In this document: one piece after another, positions 1-12,600 of the stretch
How the letters are laid out: every line of letters starts with the position of its first letter
Numbering within the stretch: the stretch's first letter is position 1
NCBI GenBank assembly: GCA_963854835.1
Contig: OY978527.1
Coordinates: 43,536,040 to 43,600,039, forward strand
Direction of reading: 5' to 3'
DNA from: Megamerina dolium
Lineage: Eukaryota; Arthropoda; Insecta; Diptera; Megamerinidae
Length of the DNA: 64,000 nt
The notes under the pieces: model-generated
What the model was told of the DNA's origin: nothing
Seen by the model: only the letters and a program-made list of their open reading frames with translations
Database searches by the model: none
Position numbers and translations under genes: made by a program

Positions 1-539
1 TTATTTAGGTTTAAGAATGAACAATTGAAAAAGATTTGTTATGCTGCAAAGAGAGTAGGGGAAAAAAACAAAATTAATTGGAATTAGAATTATTTTCAGT
101 TTATTTGCGCGTCGACATATTTATGTACTAATAAGAAATTAAATAAAAATTACATTGATTTTATGATCATCATAATTTTTAATTGAAAATGTTGATTTAA
201 GTTTTGTTTTCTTTTCAAAAACAATTGAATTTTTTCTTTTGGTCTTTGATTTATATAACACAAAAAAAAGCAATGAAATAAGAAATTTAGTTTTATGTAT
301 ATCAATTTTATATTTTGTCTTATTACTATTTCTATAATTATGATAATGAAGAAAGCATGCATACAGCTGTGTGTGTCAAGAAAATATAATAAATGTGAAA
401 TATTTAATATAATTAATATTTGTGTCGATTTTTTACCAGTGGCTAGTGGAATTAGAATCGGCTGTAAAAAAAGCCAATACATATATTTTCAAAGTCCAGA
501 GTTTTTTCGAAAAATTGGATTTTTCCATTTATGAATGAA
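1..539. repeat. Segmental duplication, left copy (matches 25470-26010)
   Basis: This AT-rich block has no supported gene. It is closely similar, in the same orientation, to 25470-26010. In both copies the block runs straight into a decayed transposase remnant. The TTAA at 11-14 is uninterrupted here, but in the right copy a 733-bp element sits in it, so this copy shows the empty site. The short open frames inside are AT-rich and unlike any family I know. Confidence 0.75.
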
Positions 540-1195
540 ACACAACATCATTCAAATGACTGCCACGACAGGCTTTACAGTACCCCATCCGATCAACCCA
601 ATTTTTCTGTACATTTTCGATTGTGATTGGCAACTTTGATTTACTGTTTCAAGGCCTCCGACGTCTCTGAATGTTGAGCGTAATACTTATCCTTAGCGGC
701 TCCCCACGAAACATAGTCCAATGGGGTCAAATCACAGCACTAAGGCGGCCAATTAACATCATTTTGGCTGATTCGATTCGATTTTCAAAGACTGCGCAAA
801 AGATCGATGGTTACGTTGGCTGTGTGGCATGTGGCCCCGTCCTGTTGAAATCATATGTCGTCCATGTCATCTTCAATATTTAGAAACAAAAATCGTCTAG
901 CATGGCAGGGTAATGCTCCCCATTACGGTAATGTCGGCTTATTACATTTACACATTTTCGAAGAAAAATGGCTCAATGATGCCGCCAGACAAAAAACCAC
1001 ACCAAGCAATCACTTATTGTGGGTGCATAGTCTCCTCAACAATCACGTGTGGATTCTCTGATCTCCAAATGCGAAAACTTTGCTTACTGACATAGGTTCT
1101 AAGGTGCAAATGAGCATAATGGGGAAAATATGATTCGTCGGTAAAAATGCTCATCTTCGACGAAACGATCTTTAGTCCATTAGGCTGTGTGCGGG
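540..1195 (-). mobile_element. Decayed mariner/Tc1-superfamily (DD41D-like) transposase remnant
   Basis: Read on the minus strand, this stretch contains broken pieces of a transposase of the same type as the 58.1-59.4 kb element. Recognisable pieces are the region around the QQDGA block, the segment equivalent to QNCRIW..SENP, and the stretch before the first acidic residue. Several stop codons and frameshifts interrupt it, and no ends are visible. Related remnants lie at 15295-15750, 18158-18335, 26040-26420 and 27250-27770. At about 1195 the sequence switches abruptly into a different mariner remnant, so this is a composite junction. Confidence 0.6.
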
Positions 1196-1562
1196 TGGCA
1201 GAGTTTAAACGCGGTCGTACGAACTGCCACGACGAACACTGTAATGGTCAACCAATTGAGGTGGTCACGCCAGAAACGGTTAAGAAAATCCACAAAATGG
1301 TATTGGATAATCGCCGGCTGAAAGTGCGTGAGCTAGGTGAAATTACAGGCATTTCAAAAAGTGCTATACATCGTATATTGACCGAAAATTTGTAGATGAA
1401 AAAGCTGTGTGCCAGATGCTGACAATAGAACAAAAACACCAGTTCACACATCCGCTTTTGCGATCTCCAAAATAAATGAGGTTAAGTTCGAATTGCTTCA
1501 GCACGCACCTTATTCGCCAGATTTAGCTCCTTCGGATTATTTAATAATTTTAGTATTTAATA
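1196..1562 (+). mobile_element. Mariner transposase remnant (same family as 32517-33192)
   Basis: The plus strand encodes a helix-turn-helix segment (RRLKVRELGEITGISKSAIH) that is nearly identical to the one in the mariner derivative at 32.6 kb. After a gap it encodes HAPYSPDLAPSDY, the block carrying the third catalytic Asp of mariner transposases. A stop codon at 1393 and large internal deletions show it is dead. It lies immediately upstream of the duplicated block that carries the RING gene. Confidence 0.75.
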
Positions 1563-1845
1563 ACCCGAAAAAAGAACTTTTCTACATCTTTTTCATATCA
1601 CAGTCCGTATGATTAAGATTGAATGATTCTTCGATCATAAAAATATTTTTTTACAAATTGGTCAAAGAGAAAAACACACTTTTTTATTATTTATAAAAAA
1701 ATTGTTGAAAAAATTATATGTTCTTGCTACCATTTCGTTCACTCTGTAGTCAATACCCACAGTGTGATTTATATTCTTTTGTTTCAGTTTGTTTGTTTTC
1801 CGTGCAACATGTTCTCATTGGGACAAAGGATAAAATATTTAGGTA

Positions 1846-1853
1846 CTTATAAG
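1846..1853 (+). promoter_or_regulatory. Probable TATA-like element of the left RING gene
   Basis: The sequence CTTATAAG lies about 90 bp upstream of the start codon. The homologous site of the right copy reads CTATATAAG on its coding strand, so this copy looks weakened. The flanking AAGCCAG and TTATAAGCATC stretches are conserved between copies. Confidence 0.45.
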
Positions 1854-1942
1854 CCAGATAGTTATAAGCATCCTTATTCCATTCCAGTATTGAGGATTGA
1901 TTGAGTAAGATCTAAACTACGAAATATTTCAAAAATTTTAGA

Positions 1943-2830
1943 ATGACGAATGTAAAATGTCGTTTTGTTTCGTGTGAGTGGACAGGACCATCGGATAATT
2001 TATTCGAACATTGTGAAACCTATCATTCGAAATATGTTATTGAGTCAAAAGAGCATGCTTATTACGATTTTTCATTCGACGATCTAATGGTGGCAACTTT
2101 TCTACTGTGTGGCCCCCAAGGCCTATATTGGTACTTACTGGATGTAAAAAACGATACTGAGTGTTCTGCAGTTATTAGGCGAGGATTATATCATATTGGT
2201 AACTCTGAACCCATCAAATATACTTTAAAATTGAACTTAATACGTGACGGCTTTGTGGATTGTTTGGGACCACATACAACGTATCAAGATCATGTATTAG
2301 ATGAAGTGCTTGAAGGAACATACCTTTTGGTTTTTCCTTATGATTTCATCGAATACCTCTATGAAGAAAATTCATCAAGATTAATGCGTCTCTACATTAA
2401 TGTTTTCGACGATAGTGACGACGTGTATGTACCTAATTATGAAGAGCTTGAGTGGAACGCTAAGGAAGAGGAGGTGAATAAATTGTGCATCGAGCAGTTC
2501 ACATGTCCAATTTGTATGGAGTATATACGTCAAATTGCACGCTTTTGTGAGGAAAAGCATTTTGTTTGTCTTCCATGCTTCAATGCGATGCGAGAGAGCA
2601 TGCAATTAAGGTGTTCCATATGTCGTGCAGAATATCCGTATGACTGCAGTGATACTAATATTGACAACCTCCTGCAAATGATTAAATTTCCTGATGCAGA
2701 TGTGGTGCAGCAAAACGACGATGAACCAGGAGCATTAATAGAGGTGCCATCGCCATGTGAAGCTGAAAGGTCGTCGGTGATAGTATACGACGACGAACAG
2801 CCCAGTACATCGAAACGCAGAAGGTTATAG
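1943..2830 (+). CDS. SINA-like zinc finger / C-terminal RING protein (putative E3 ubiquitin ligase), left copy
   Basis: This is an intronless 295-aa protein. Residues 6-28 form a C-x4-C-x11-H-x4-H finger with the W and G spacing typical of SINA/SIAH fingers (CEWTGP). Residues 40-175 resemble a SINA/TRAF-like beta domain. A complete C3HC4 RING follows: C188, C191, C202, H206, C209, C212, C224, C227. The tail is acidic and serine-rich and ends in a basic KRRRL. Canonical SIAH proteins have the RING first, so the domain order here is reversed. The likely role is substrate recognition and ubiquitin transfer, which is inference from the domains. In this copy the usual Pro between C224 and C227 is Ser (CSIC), whereas the right copy has CPIC. 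I chose ATG 1943 because the same start is conserved in the right copy, whose extra upstream Met is not shared. It is probably a working or recently working paralogue. Confidence 0.8.
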   Translation: MTNVKCRFVSCEWTGPSDNLFEHCETYHSKYVIESKEHAYYDFSFDDLMVATFLLCGPQGLYWYLLDVKNDTECSAVIRRGLYHIGNSEPIKYTLKLNLIRDGFVDCLGPHTTYQDHVLDEVLEGTYLLVFPYDFIEYLYEENSSRLMRLYINVFDDSDDVYVPNYEELEWNAKEEEVNKLCIEQFTCPICMEYIRQIARFCEEKHFVCLPCFNAMRESMQLRCSICRAEYPYDCSDTNIDNLLQMIKFPDADVVQQNDDEPGALIEVPSPCEAERSSVIVYDDEQPSTSKRRRL

Positions 2831-3252
2831 TTATTTTTTAAACTGCATGTCCGTTTACTACGACAAATGATCAAATCAATATAATTGTTGGCCTATTATT
2901 TTATAATCTTTGTGCTTATTTTGTATTTATTTTACAATTAAGGAAATTTTAATGTTTAATAGTAAATTAATTTAATGTTTATAACATCTGTTAATAACAC
3001 ATAGTACATGCATATAACAATTAAATAGAAACGAACATTGAAGAACATGTGTTTGAATTTTAAATCTGCCTCCATTCTTGTCCTTTGTAACAGCTATAAG
3101 GAATCGCTGCTTCAATAGCTCAGTGGTTAGAATCCTGACATTTTGATTATAGGGTCGCTGTTGCGAATTTACATGATGTCTTTCAGTTTTTGTTCAAAAT
3201 TTTGTTTAACATTTCGGCAAAAAAAAACTGCTCGTAATTTATGTATATATAG

Positions 3253-3917
3253 GGGCAAGTGGGGTAAAGTGGGAAATCGAACTTTCTGGGCAAACTATCA
3301 AAGTACAGTTGTTATGCGCTACTGACATCTGTTAGCTACGACCGTAAGCGAATCTTTATGGTATCCTGACGCGTCCAGAAATGTTTTTGTGCTCTCTGAC
3401 AATCGTCAAAGTTTTCAAGTGATTTCGCAATTTCTTTCTCCCAAGTTTGCACATCGATTTTTTTACTGTTTTTCGAGATAAACCGATTGTAAGTACACTC
3501 TAAGTATTCATTATAGTCTTAATTTTAATAATGTAAAAGAATTTCGTGTCATTTATACATTGTAAAAAAATGTCGCTCATAATGACGAAATGTCAAAAAT
3601 CGCTAATGAGGTGTCATTTTGAATCCAAATGTTGTCAATTCATTGTTAATGATTAAAAAAAGTGTTGTGAAATTATTTATGTCCCTTTAACCTCAAAAAC
3701 CTCAATTCGTCTCGGTTTCATCAGTTATCGGAACATAAAATATCGTACGAACGGCGTGAAAACGAGATTTTCAAACAATTAGCAAATTGAATTATTTTGC
3801 TTTAAATATCGCGTTTGACAATTACAAGTGGAGAGCGCGAGTTGTGGAACGTGGATTTTAATAAAACTTTAATTTTAACAATAACACCATGCTAACTCTA
3901 CGAGGAGTTCGCAATGT
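3253..3917. other. Unassigned intergenic sequence
   Basis: The duplication ends at about 3252, and what follows (a GGGGCAAGTGGGG-type run and then AT-rich DNA) has no partner in the window. I see no coding frame with sensible codon use, no terminal inverted repeats and no target duplication. At 3918 the sequence enters a LINE. Confidence 0.4.
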
Positions 3918-6900
3918 ATGGGATTGGCTTCAGGATTGCTTTATATAATAGCACTTTGTATTCGAGATTCAACTTTGATCTTTTGTGTAACAGCCACGAT
4001 AACTGATCAATTTTAAGCTTGATCTGAGTTTTCTTTGCCTCTATGTGATTTTTCCAGGTCAGCCTTCTGTCGAGGTGAATACCCAATACCCAAGGTGAAT
4101 ACCGAGGTGCATACCCAAGTACTTTGTTGAGGAACATTGTGGAACTGATTGGCCATTAATTTTAAGTGGGGGGCATGTATCTGGCCTTAGCGTGAAGGTT
4201 ACATGTACGCTCTTTGATTTATTGACTTTTATACGCCATTTTGCTAGCCAGATTTCGAGAGAATCGATATGAGTCTGCAGGAGTTTAGTTTATGGGGTTA
4301 GAGCGAGAGCACAATATTACAATGCGGTGGACAATACTGTTTTCTAAATGCAAACTGATGTTGAGGAATCAGTTGGTTGAGATTAATATATGGAGTTATA
4401 TTCATAACAAGTAGCCTTTCGAATACTTTAGAGAGTAGAGGCAGGAGGCTGATAGGTCTGTACGATGCAACTTTTGTAGGGTCTTTTCCTGGTTTTTCTA
4501 TCATAATAATTTTTGAAGTTTTCCAGCATTTGGGATAGTGTTTAATATGAAGGATAGCATTGAAAATGTGCATGAGATGAATTACTGAAGCCGGAGGTAC
4601 CTCTTTTATCATTTTACTGGTAATTTTATCTGCACCAGGTGATTTTTTTGGGTTTAAACCTTTATAAATTGCTTTGAATATATGCTTTTTTTTAATTTTG
4701 AGCGTTATTGAGCAAGGTTGAGAAGTTAATTTTGGTAATGAGGACTGTAAAGAGGGTGGATTGGGTGTAAACACACTTTTTAGGTGGTTTGCAAAAGCCA
4801 AACGCTTCTCACAGTTGCTTCTAGCCCAATTACCGCCACTCAAACGGATGGGGGAATCAGTGAGAATTGGTCAATTTGAGTTTTTTGCTGATTTCCACAA
4901 AGAGTAGTCTGACGCTTCACCAGGTGTTAATTTCGCTATGTGCTCTTCTAACTCTTTGTTGTTTTTATTTTTTAAGGCTTGCTTTAACTTTCGAGTGCAG
5001 TGCTGTAGCTGTGTTTTCAGATTCGGTGATCTGAATTCTTACCATTGTCTTCGGAGTCTTCTTTTCAATTCAATGTCGGCTGGTGTGTATGGGCTATAGT
5101 TTGATTGCTTGCATACCTTTGTGCAGGTGGCTGAGCTGAGAGCTAATGAGAGCAGCTGGTTGAATTTTTCGAGTGCTGAGTGTACATCGTGTCCATTTCT
5201 TAATACAGTACTCAAAGGAAGATGAGAATTTATATATTTATTGAATTTTAACCAGTCTATTTTCTTTCTAACGCAATTGCCTTGGGGGCTTGGTGATCTT
5301 ATAGATATTACCGTGGGTGAGTGGTCAGATGATAGATCATAATTACACTCTGTGGAGATATTTTCCATCTGCAAACCTTTGGCGACTCCAAAGTCGATGA
5401 GATCGGGTATTGACCATTTGAAATGACATCGTAGCCGTGGTTAGTGATGATTGAACATAGTCTTCTGCCTTTTGGAGTTATTAAGCGGAAGCCCCAGTGA
5501 GTGTGTTTGGCGTTGAAATCGCCAGCAACCAAGAATTTGCTACCAAGAGTTGAGAAAAATTCTTTATATTGCTGTTCGGTAATACTGTATCTTGGGGGAC
5601 AGTATATCGCAGATATTACTAGCTTAGAGATGTATTCTTCCAGACATATAGATGTTGCTTGCAAGTAGACGCTACTGAAATCTTCGAGAACATGATGTTT
5701 TATTCTGCTCTTTATCAATATGGCAGTTCCTCCGCGTGCCTTACCATGCTGATGATTTGTGGTGTACAGTTTGTAATATGGTATTTGGTAGCAATTTTTG
5801 TCAGTGAAATGGGTCTCAGATATCATCATTATGTCGATCTGGTTGGATTCAAGGAATTGAATTAGCTCCAAACGGTGCTGGCTTAAGCCGTTGGCGTTCC
5901 AGTGGCATATCTTGAGACAACTCATGGTCTGGATAGCTATGTTTGGAGTAACATCGATTGATTTTTCATGATTTCTTGCATCATTGTTTGCATTGAGTTC
6001 ATGAATTGGTTCATATTCTGAATTAATGTTTGAAGCAAATGTTCAAGGGTACTTGGCTGTTGGGTGGGCAGTGAGTGTTTGTGCTCATTATTTACATTGC
6101 TTTTTTGGCGTGGGTTTTGTTTTAACACGCTAGCGTATGAATTGGTTTGATTCTTGTTTGGGATTGCAGAGAAGAATTGTGTTGCATCAATATTTTATCT
6201 CTTACTTGAGTTGGCTATATGAGTTTGCTCAACTGGTTTTAGAGGTTGATTGCTAGCGGAGAAATTTAGCTTTAGGGTTGTATATACTGGGCAACCTCTA
6301 TAATTTGCGGTGTGATTACCTTCACAATTACTGCATTTTTTCATGCTAGCATCGCCTTTAGATTTTGGGCATATGTTTGATTTATCACACCACAAATCAC
6401 ACAAACAGCTGGCAGGGTACAATATGTCTTAGTATGTCCATATTTTTGGCAGTTACTGCACTGAGGAGGTCCAGTTCTTTTATGGGGTTCTTCGATTGTG
6501 ATTTTGCGATGCAATAAATATCGAATTTTATATATGGGGTGTACTTCACCTTTTTTTAGGGGTTTTGTTTCAGGCTGAAGCTCAATACGATATAACGGTT
6601 GAGGTATATTGCTCTTGTTGAGAATGTCGAATACTGTTTTGGCTTGAAACCCTTCTTCCTGAAGGGCAAGTTTGATTTCGTTAATATCAACGTTGGGTTC
6701 GACGCCTTTGAGTACAACGATTAAGCCCTTACTACTTTTTGCTGATATGTGTAGTAATTCTTTTTTACAGCATCAAATTCCGCTATTACTTTGCGATAAT
6801 CAGTTTCGCTGTAGTTTGCACTTTCGTTTCCTCAATTTGGCCTTTGCGAATAGGAACAACGTGGAAATTCTTTGGTCCTATAAGACTTGTAATTCTAGAA

Positions 6901-7690
6901 ATCAACTTATCTGAGTTGCGTTCTCTTAAGAAAATGGGTGGGGGTTTGAAATTTTTCTTGGAGATAATATTTTCGTCACTTTCATCACCTGAAAGCAGAG
7001 CGTATCTATTTTTCGAACTAATAGGGGCAGTGTTCTGCTTTTGAATTTTTGTTGAATTCATTTGTTTTGAATTTTGTGGACTTCTTTTTCGCTTTACTAC
7101 AGTAATGTAGCGATCAATTCCAGTTTGAACAGCAACTGGTTCTTTATTAGTCATCGTACTAGTTGCTTTAACTACTGGGTCATGCACTTCAGTAGAAGGG
7201 CCGTTATTTGTTTGCTTTGATGTTGAGCTGTTGGTGTTACAGCAGGAGAAGCGCATTGTACACTCCACGGTATAGAGGGAGATAGTATATCACGAGAGAA
7301 CAAATTATTTTTTTGTCTGTATTTATTGTTGTTGCAAATTTTTATGTAGTGTTAGAGTGAGGAATATGTGCAGGCAAAAGATTTGCACTGTTACTTTCAC
7401 TTGTGCAGTGTGTATCAACTGTTTTTTTTTTTGATAATGCACTTATCGGGGGGTTTGCGCGGGTGATTACAAATTATTGTTTACACACACATTAACAGGC
7501 GATTGCTGTTGCCGGAGAGGAGAGCGTTGAACACTCATATTACAAACAAAATGTTTGCAAACGATATTATTATTTTTCTATTTTCTTTGATTTTAATGTT
7601 CTTTTTGCTTATTTGTATAAGCAATAAAAAAAATCACAGAAATAACTCCTTGAGTTTTCTTAGCGTCTTTTCGCAATATAATTAATTTTT
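3918..7690 (-). mobile_element. Jockey-like LINE copy, rearranged and dead
   Basis: On the minus strand the order is a 5' leader (about 7690-7560), the ORF1 start and middle, zinc knuckles (about 6480-6300), the ORF1 tail, an apurinic endonuclease-like domain (5925-5308; ICHWNANGLSQHR, GDFNAKH), a linker, and the start of the reverse transcriptase (4843-4298). It matches the full-length copy at 39.2-43.5 kb over most of its length. The reverse transcriptase is missing an internal segment near 4290-4320. The element breaks off at 3918, before the 3' UTR. Near 4078-4118 a short piece is locally triplicated. Numerous frameshifts rule out activity. Confidence 0.9.
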
Positions 7691-8430
7691 TTTTTTACCG
7701 AAATCAATCACTTTTCCGACTCTATCAAAGGAGAGGTGCGAAACACGTCCACTCTTATTGGTGACTTTCACGATAGAAAAAAACCAAAAGTCCCTTCCAT
7801 ATGAAAACCACTAAAATTGTTATTACTTTGGAACATTTATTTGATACAATTTCAATTACATAAGTCATTGGAAAAATTTGTTATTCAAATACAAACATTC
7901 AAATGTTACAATATCTTAAACTTAAATGAATTTTATAGTAGCAAATTTAATTATTTATACTATAAAAATGTGAATAGTTTCTTATCGATCGTAGAACATG
8001 AATGATGAATTTAACAAATATTAATAAAACGCAATATAGGCCCTTATTAGTCGAAATAACAATAGTAAAATTGTTCAAACTTAGAAATTGTATTGACCTT
8101 TTTGACAAAATTTTATGATCAAAATCTGTCAAAAAGCCTATGCAAAATTTATGTTGGAACTTAATTTTGACTATGACTTCTATTTCAATTGATTTCATAA
8201 TGGATACCGCGCTGAATGATTTGATAAAAACAGCAACCACATATGCTGAAAATGTGTGTTTTTGGAACGATAATTATAGAAGTGTACTGAGAAAAATAAT
8301 TGTGTTAATAGAAAACGTATCATCGAAAAATCGGCAAAAATAAAAACGATCAAGTGGGGCAAGGCAAATTGAAAAGTGAAAAAAGAAGTTGGAAATGCAA
8401 TACCGCTAGATCAACAACTGGCAGTGCTGG
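7560..8430. other. Duplicated 3' flank of small-RING family (reverse) plus unassigned AT-rich DNA
   Basis: Positions 7780-7985 are the reverse complement of the 3' flank that follows the small-RING fragments (14870-15010, 26970-27120), and they match 18600-18800. No coding part of that family is left here. Positions 8005-8430 are absent from the sister block at 18.8 kb and show nothing recognisable. An open frame at 8140-8343 has AT-driven composition only. Confidence 0.55.
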
Positions 8431-9691
8431 TGTCAATAGTTGTCAACTCTTTCCTATATTGACTTCAAAGGTCTGAATTTTTGCCCAGATATCATGATTG
8501 CTGTTGCATAACATCTAGGGTGTGTTCCCGTTTTTCCCGATTAGAATAACTTGGAATTTTTGTATCCCCTAATCGTGCATTAATTTGCAGCAGAGTAATA
8601 ACTTCTACAGTGAGAGGTCTGCTCCACGAAAACACCATTTCTAAATACAATAATAAATTTGAAATTATAGAATTTCTTTGCTTAACGAGAACATTTTCCC
8701 AATCAGTACATACTCAGAATATAAAACAAATGCGAATAGCTTTCTTTAAAGGGAATTTATATAATTAATATTTACAATTTAATACTACATCGCAGTTATC
8801 AACATAATAAACATGTACATAACAAAATTGTCTACGCCAGAACAGAAATGTCGCGCACTGTCCGTTAATGGACTTTAAATTATAATTTCCACTGGGTTGG
8901 CAATCCACTGTAAATTTGATATGCTATATTTCGCTATTTGCCAAATTCTCTCTCTCTCTCTCTCCTCTTTTTCCATTTCTACTTTCTGTTCCTTTTCTAT
9001 CGTATCATTCTCATTCTGTTTATATCTCTCGGTAAAAAGACAGTGCTCGATTTTTGGTCTGATTTGATAATAATAAAAAATTATAAAATAAAACAATCGA
9101 AAAATTGTGAATATAAAAAAATAAAATTATAATATATAAAAAGTGTAAAATATATAAAAAAAATGGAAAATTCAAAAAATTATTAAATTAATTAATTAAT
9201 TAATTAATTAATTAAAAATTGTGAAACAATTATCAAGACAAAGTTAATAAGGTGTGTGTCAGTGCAGTGATCTTATCCACAACAGCAGTATCACCAATCA
9301 TTATAACAACAACCGTGGCAAGGAAGGTAACCAACACGCGTCCCACCGGCAACCCCTTTACAAACCCACATTTTTGATCCTTCGAGCTGGATCGGATCGC
9401 AACCTTCGGTAAACGAGAGTCTTGCTACCCAGGTATGTGACATTTGTTATCACCCTATCGCTGGTTTTACTTGCAAAAAATACATTAGATTCCAATCCCG
9501 AAAATAAAATTCAAAACATTATATTGAAGCATATAAGTGTATTTATTTTCAAATATCAGGGCACATACACTTAATACGGAAAAACCTTCAAGTGCTTGAA
9601 GGTTTTTCCTTATGGTTTCATTGAATACCTCAATGAAGAAAATCCGTCACGATTAATGCGTCTCTACATTATTGTTTTCGACCTAACACCT
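8431..9691 (+). repeat. Direct segmental duplication, copy A (matches 18823-20107)
   Basis: This block is over a kilobase long and nearly identical to 18823-20107. It includes a CT-rich run, an AT-rich leader-like stretch, an exon-like segment ending CTACCCAG followed by GTATGTGAC, a short intron-like stretch ending ATATCAG, and then the RING-gene fragment. The main differences are a (TTAA/ATTA) microsatellite at 9182-9214 that is absent from copy B, a TGG-to-TGA change in the exon-like segment, and a local inverted replacement at 9578-9609. Confidence 0.85.
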
Positions 9692-12600
9692 TGTTGCGTG
9701 TGGCCTGCAGTCCAAGTTTTCTGAAAAGAAAAATGAAAGACAACAGAAAAAATGAATTAGACTTATGAAGTGTCAGAATGGTGGGTAACATGGATATATG
9801 TGGAGAGATTTGTATAATGGAGAAAACAGCATTAATAGAAACTGTTGTCAACATATATAAATCGTTAATAACATGTACAAACACTGTAGATAACATGTAC
9901 AAAGCTGTTAAGCTATATGTCTATGTTACCTAACATAAGTGTACAAAGGTACTTACGCTGACGTTGCTCTGCGACTGCGGTATTTAAATTGGGGTGTGAA
10001 TGTGTTGGATACCCACCGTTGGTTGACGAAAGACATCATCCTACTTCGGCACAAACCGGTAGTCGATTGTGTCGGTGTTGGTAGCCAAGATAGGTATATT
10101 TTTTTTGCCACCGAGGGTATATTTACTCGATCCGTTGCTTGCGAATGCATCAGTTAGGATTTTTTCCAAGTTGTGTGAAGACGTTGGCGAGTTGGCTCGG
10201 TGATGAGTGTGTGTCAGTGGTATCGTTACCTGAAACGGTAAAAAAGTGTATTAGTGGACAAATCAAGTGATATAGGTTGATTAAATGGTGAAAGCCGATG
10301 AATGTACATACGTACCTGTATACTTTGTGGAGGAATCAACGTCTGTCCAGAAGCAGTACATGCTGGGAATGACACAGTGATCCAGTGACAACATTAACGC
10401 GAAGCAGCAGCACAGAAGGTACGCGCAGAGCGATCCAGCAAAAGACATTATGTCGAAAAAAAAATCAAAAAATAAGTACTAAATTTTTTATGTTTATTTT
10501 ATGGGGCTTACCACCAGAAAGCTGCTCCAAGTGTGGGGTCCGGTGTGTTAAAGAGAGTATACCTGGAACAGAAAAGTGGTACTCACCTGTACATATGTTG
10601 TGCTGTGGAATCGTTTGTAATTCACATTTATATATATACACGCATATATGGAACACGCATATAGTGTAACATACCGCATATAAATTATTTGAGGAAAGTG
10701 CGAGTTTTATATATAGAAAAACCGACACATATATATAATAAGGGTGCATTCGACCCGAATGAGCACTGATTCTTTTGAAGTCGAAGAGCACGACACGAGA
10801 TAATTTTTTTCCTACACTTTTCACCGTGGCGAGAATGATTTTTGCATTAGCGGTATAACGCAACCGCGATTATCACTTTTTATATGCAAGTTTATATGCA
10901 AGTGTTCCACGATTGGAATCACTGGCAGTTCTGGACGCGCACAAACAATAAAAATTCATTTTTTGTTTACCTCTGTAAATGTAAATAAATTCTTGCCAAA
11001 AAGGTAAACAAGGTAATGACAATTAGAGATGGTACTCGAGGCCATAATTGAAAAAGTCTACACGAGATAGCAGTACCAGGTTGCCACAGAATATGTGTAC
11101 GAGTTTAATACGTTAATTTTATTGCGTTAGCGTTAAATTTTGTGTAATGCTTATTTTTGGTTTCTTTTATATATTATATGTTGTATAGTTTAAATATTTA
11201 GATATAAATTTATTTTGCACAAAAATTTTTGTCAAGAAAATAACGGTTTTCGACGGAACCGCAAGTTACGGTTTTTCTTATTGTTAGCGTTCCGCGACGT
11301 AGTGCGCAAGAGATTCCAAGTTGAGGTGGATTTTGTTTTTGGTATTGCGTGAAGCGTACGGCTTGCACTGTGATTTACGAGAGTGCAATAATACCCCCCA
11401 TTGAGCTCAATAGGCGTAGGGCATAATTAGGGTGGTCCTTATTATTTTTGGTGATTGAATTTATTTTTTTCTTATATGCGCGCTTAAAATCCACTGAATT
11501 TCTTTCTCTTGGTACGTGTTGCAATGCGCATTTCCATTGTCACCTAATTTGAATTTCTTTTCACTTTTTATTTTTGTTGTTTTTTTCCGTTTTATTTATA
11601 AAAGCATTTTTGTTTGTGATAAGTAAGATTTTTTTAGGACATAAGATTCAAATATACCATTAAATCTGTTTATATATGAGTATGCTAGAAATAAATGATG
11701 TATCTATTCATGGGTTTATGTATCCTGAATATGTGTGAATAATTGATTTCTTTAAGGGGGATGGATGGAATTGGAGCGGCGGTGAAGTAGGACGAGTGGT
11801 CCTAAATATGTTTTAGTGGGGGTTGCCCACGATTTAATGGTGTGTATGAGCAGCCCAGGTAGAGAGGGCACACTCAAGAAGCATACCAGGGTAGTGTGAC
11901 GGTGAGGTGACGTATCATGTGTTTTCGTATTGTGGATATAGTCATGAATTGTAGTTATGTGTGTCTGCTGTAATGGTGGGCATTATTGTTCGTCCATCGC
12001 TCTTCAGTGGCGGGTTGAAGTCCACGCCCTGATTACTATGACCAGCCGGAGCAATGTCACTGAGAGTGTACCATGATGGATGAACAATAATGGCGCCCAA
12101 ACAAAACAAAGCCTGCCATATATAAAGCGTGATCCATTTCGAGGTCCCCAACTTTTTTGAAGAAAAAAACACAGAAAATTCAAATTGAATGTGGAGTGTT
12201 TATTATCATTTGAAAGAACATTCTTTGGCATTTATTTTTTGAAGATTATGTCTTTCAAATGTTGGCCACGGCTACGTCTCAGATGGTCCATCCGTTGAGT
12301 CCAATTTTCGATGACTTGTTTTTGCATAAGCCGTATTTTGTATCTTTCAATTTAAGATGAGAATTTAATAAGAGAATATGATTCGTGTACATATTTGTAT
12401 GTGTGGCTGTGTGTGTGTAGGTTAGTAAGTATGAGCACATGCTGGGATAAAGATGTACACGAATCATATTCTCTTATTAAATTCTCATCTTAAATTGAAA
12501 GCGTACAAAATACAGGTTGTGCAAGAACAAGTCATCGAAAATTGGACTCAACGGAAGGACCATCTGAGACGTAGCCGCGGACAACATTTGAAATACATAA

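Larger units (their letters stand above)
1592..3252 (+). repeat. Left arm of a 45-kb-spaced inverted duplication carrying the RING gene
   Basis: The block from about 1592 to 3252 is repeated in reverse orientation at about 48735-51880. It covers upstream DNA, the whole 295-codon gene and about 420 bp of 3' flank. Relative to the right arm, this arm lacks about 260 bp just upstream of the TATA region and lacks the 1.17 kb insertion found there. The 3' flank contains a tRNA-like A-box stretch (around 3118-3130). Confidence 0.85.

Noticed and set aside
150..482. 110-aa minus-strand frame
   Set aside because: Composition is driven by A/T runs, and the duplicated copy at 25.7 kb does not keep the same frame.
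3253..3400. A MITE starting at GGGGCAAGTGGGG
   Set aside because: I found no matching inverted end or target duplication nearby.
12004..12231. Short minus-strand frames inside the 3.4 kb insertion
   Set aside because: They straddle the foldback boundary and have no family resemblance.
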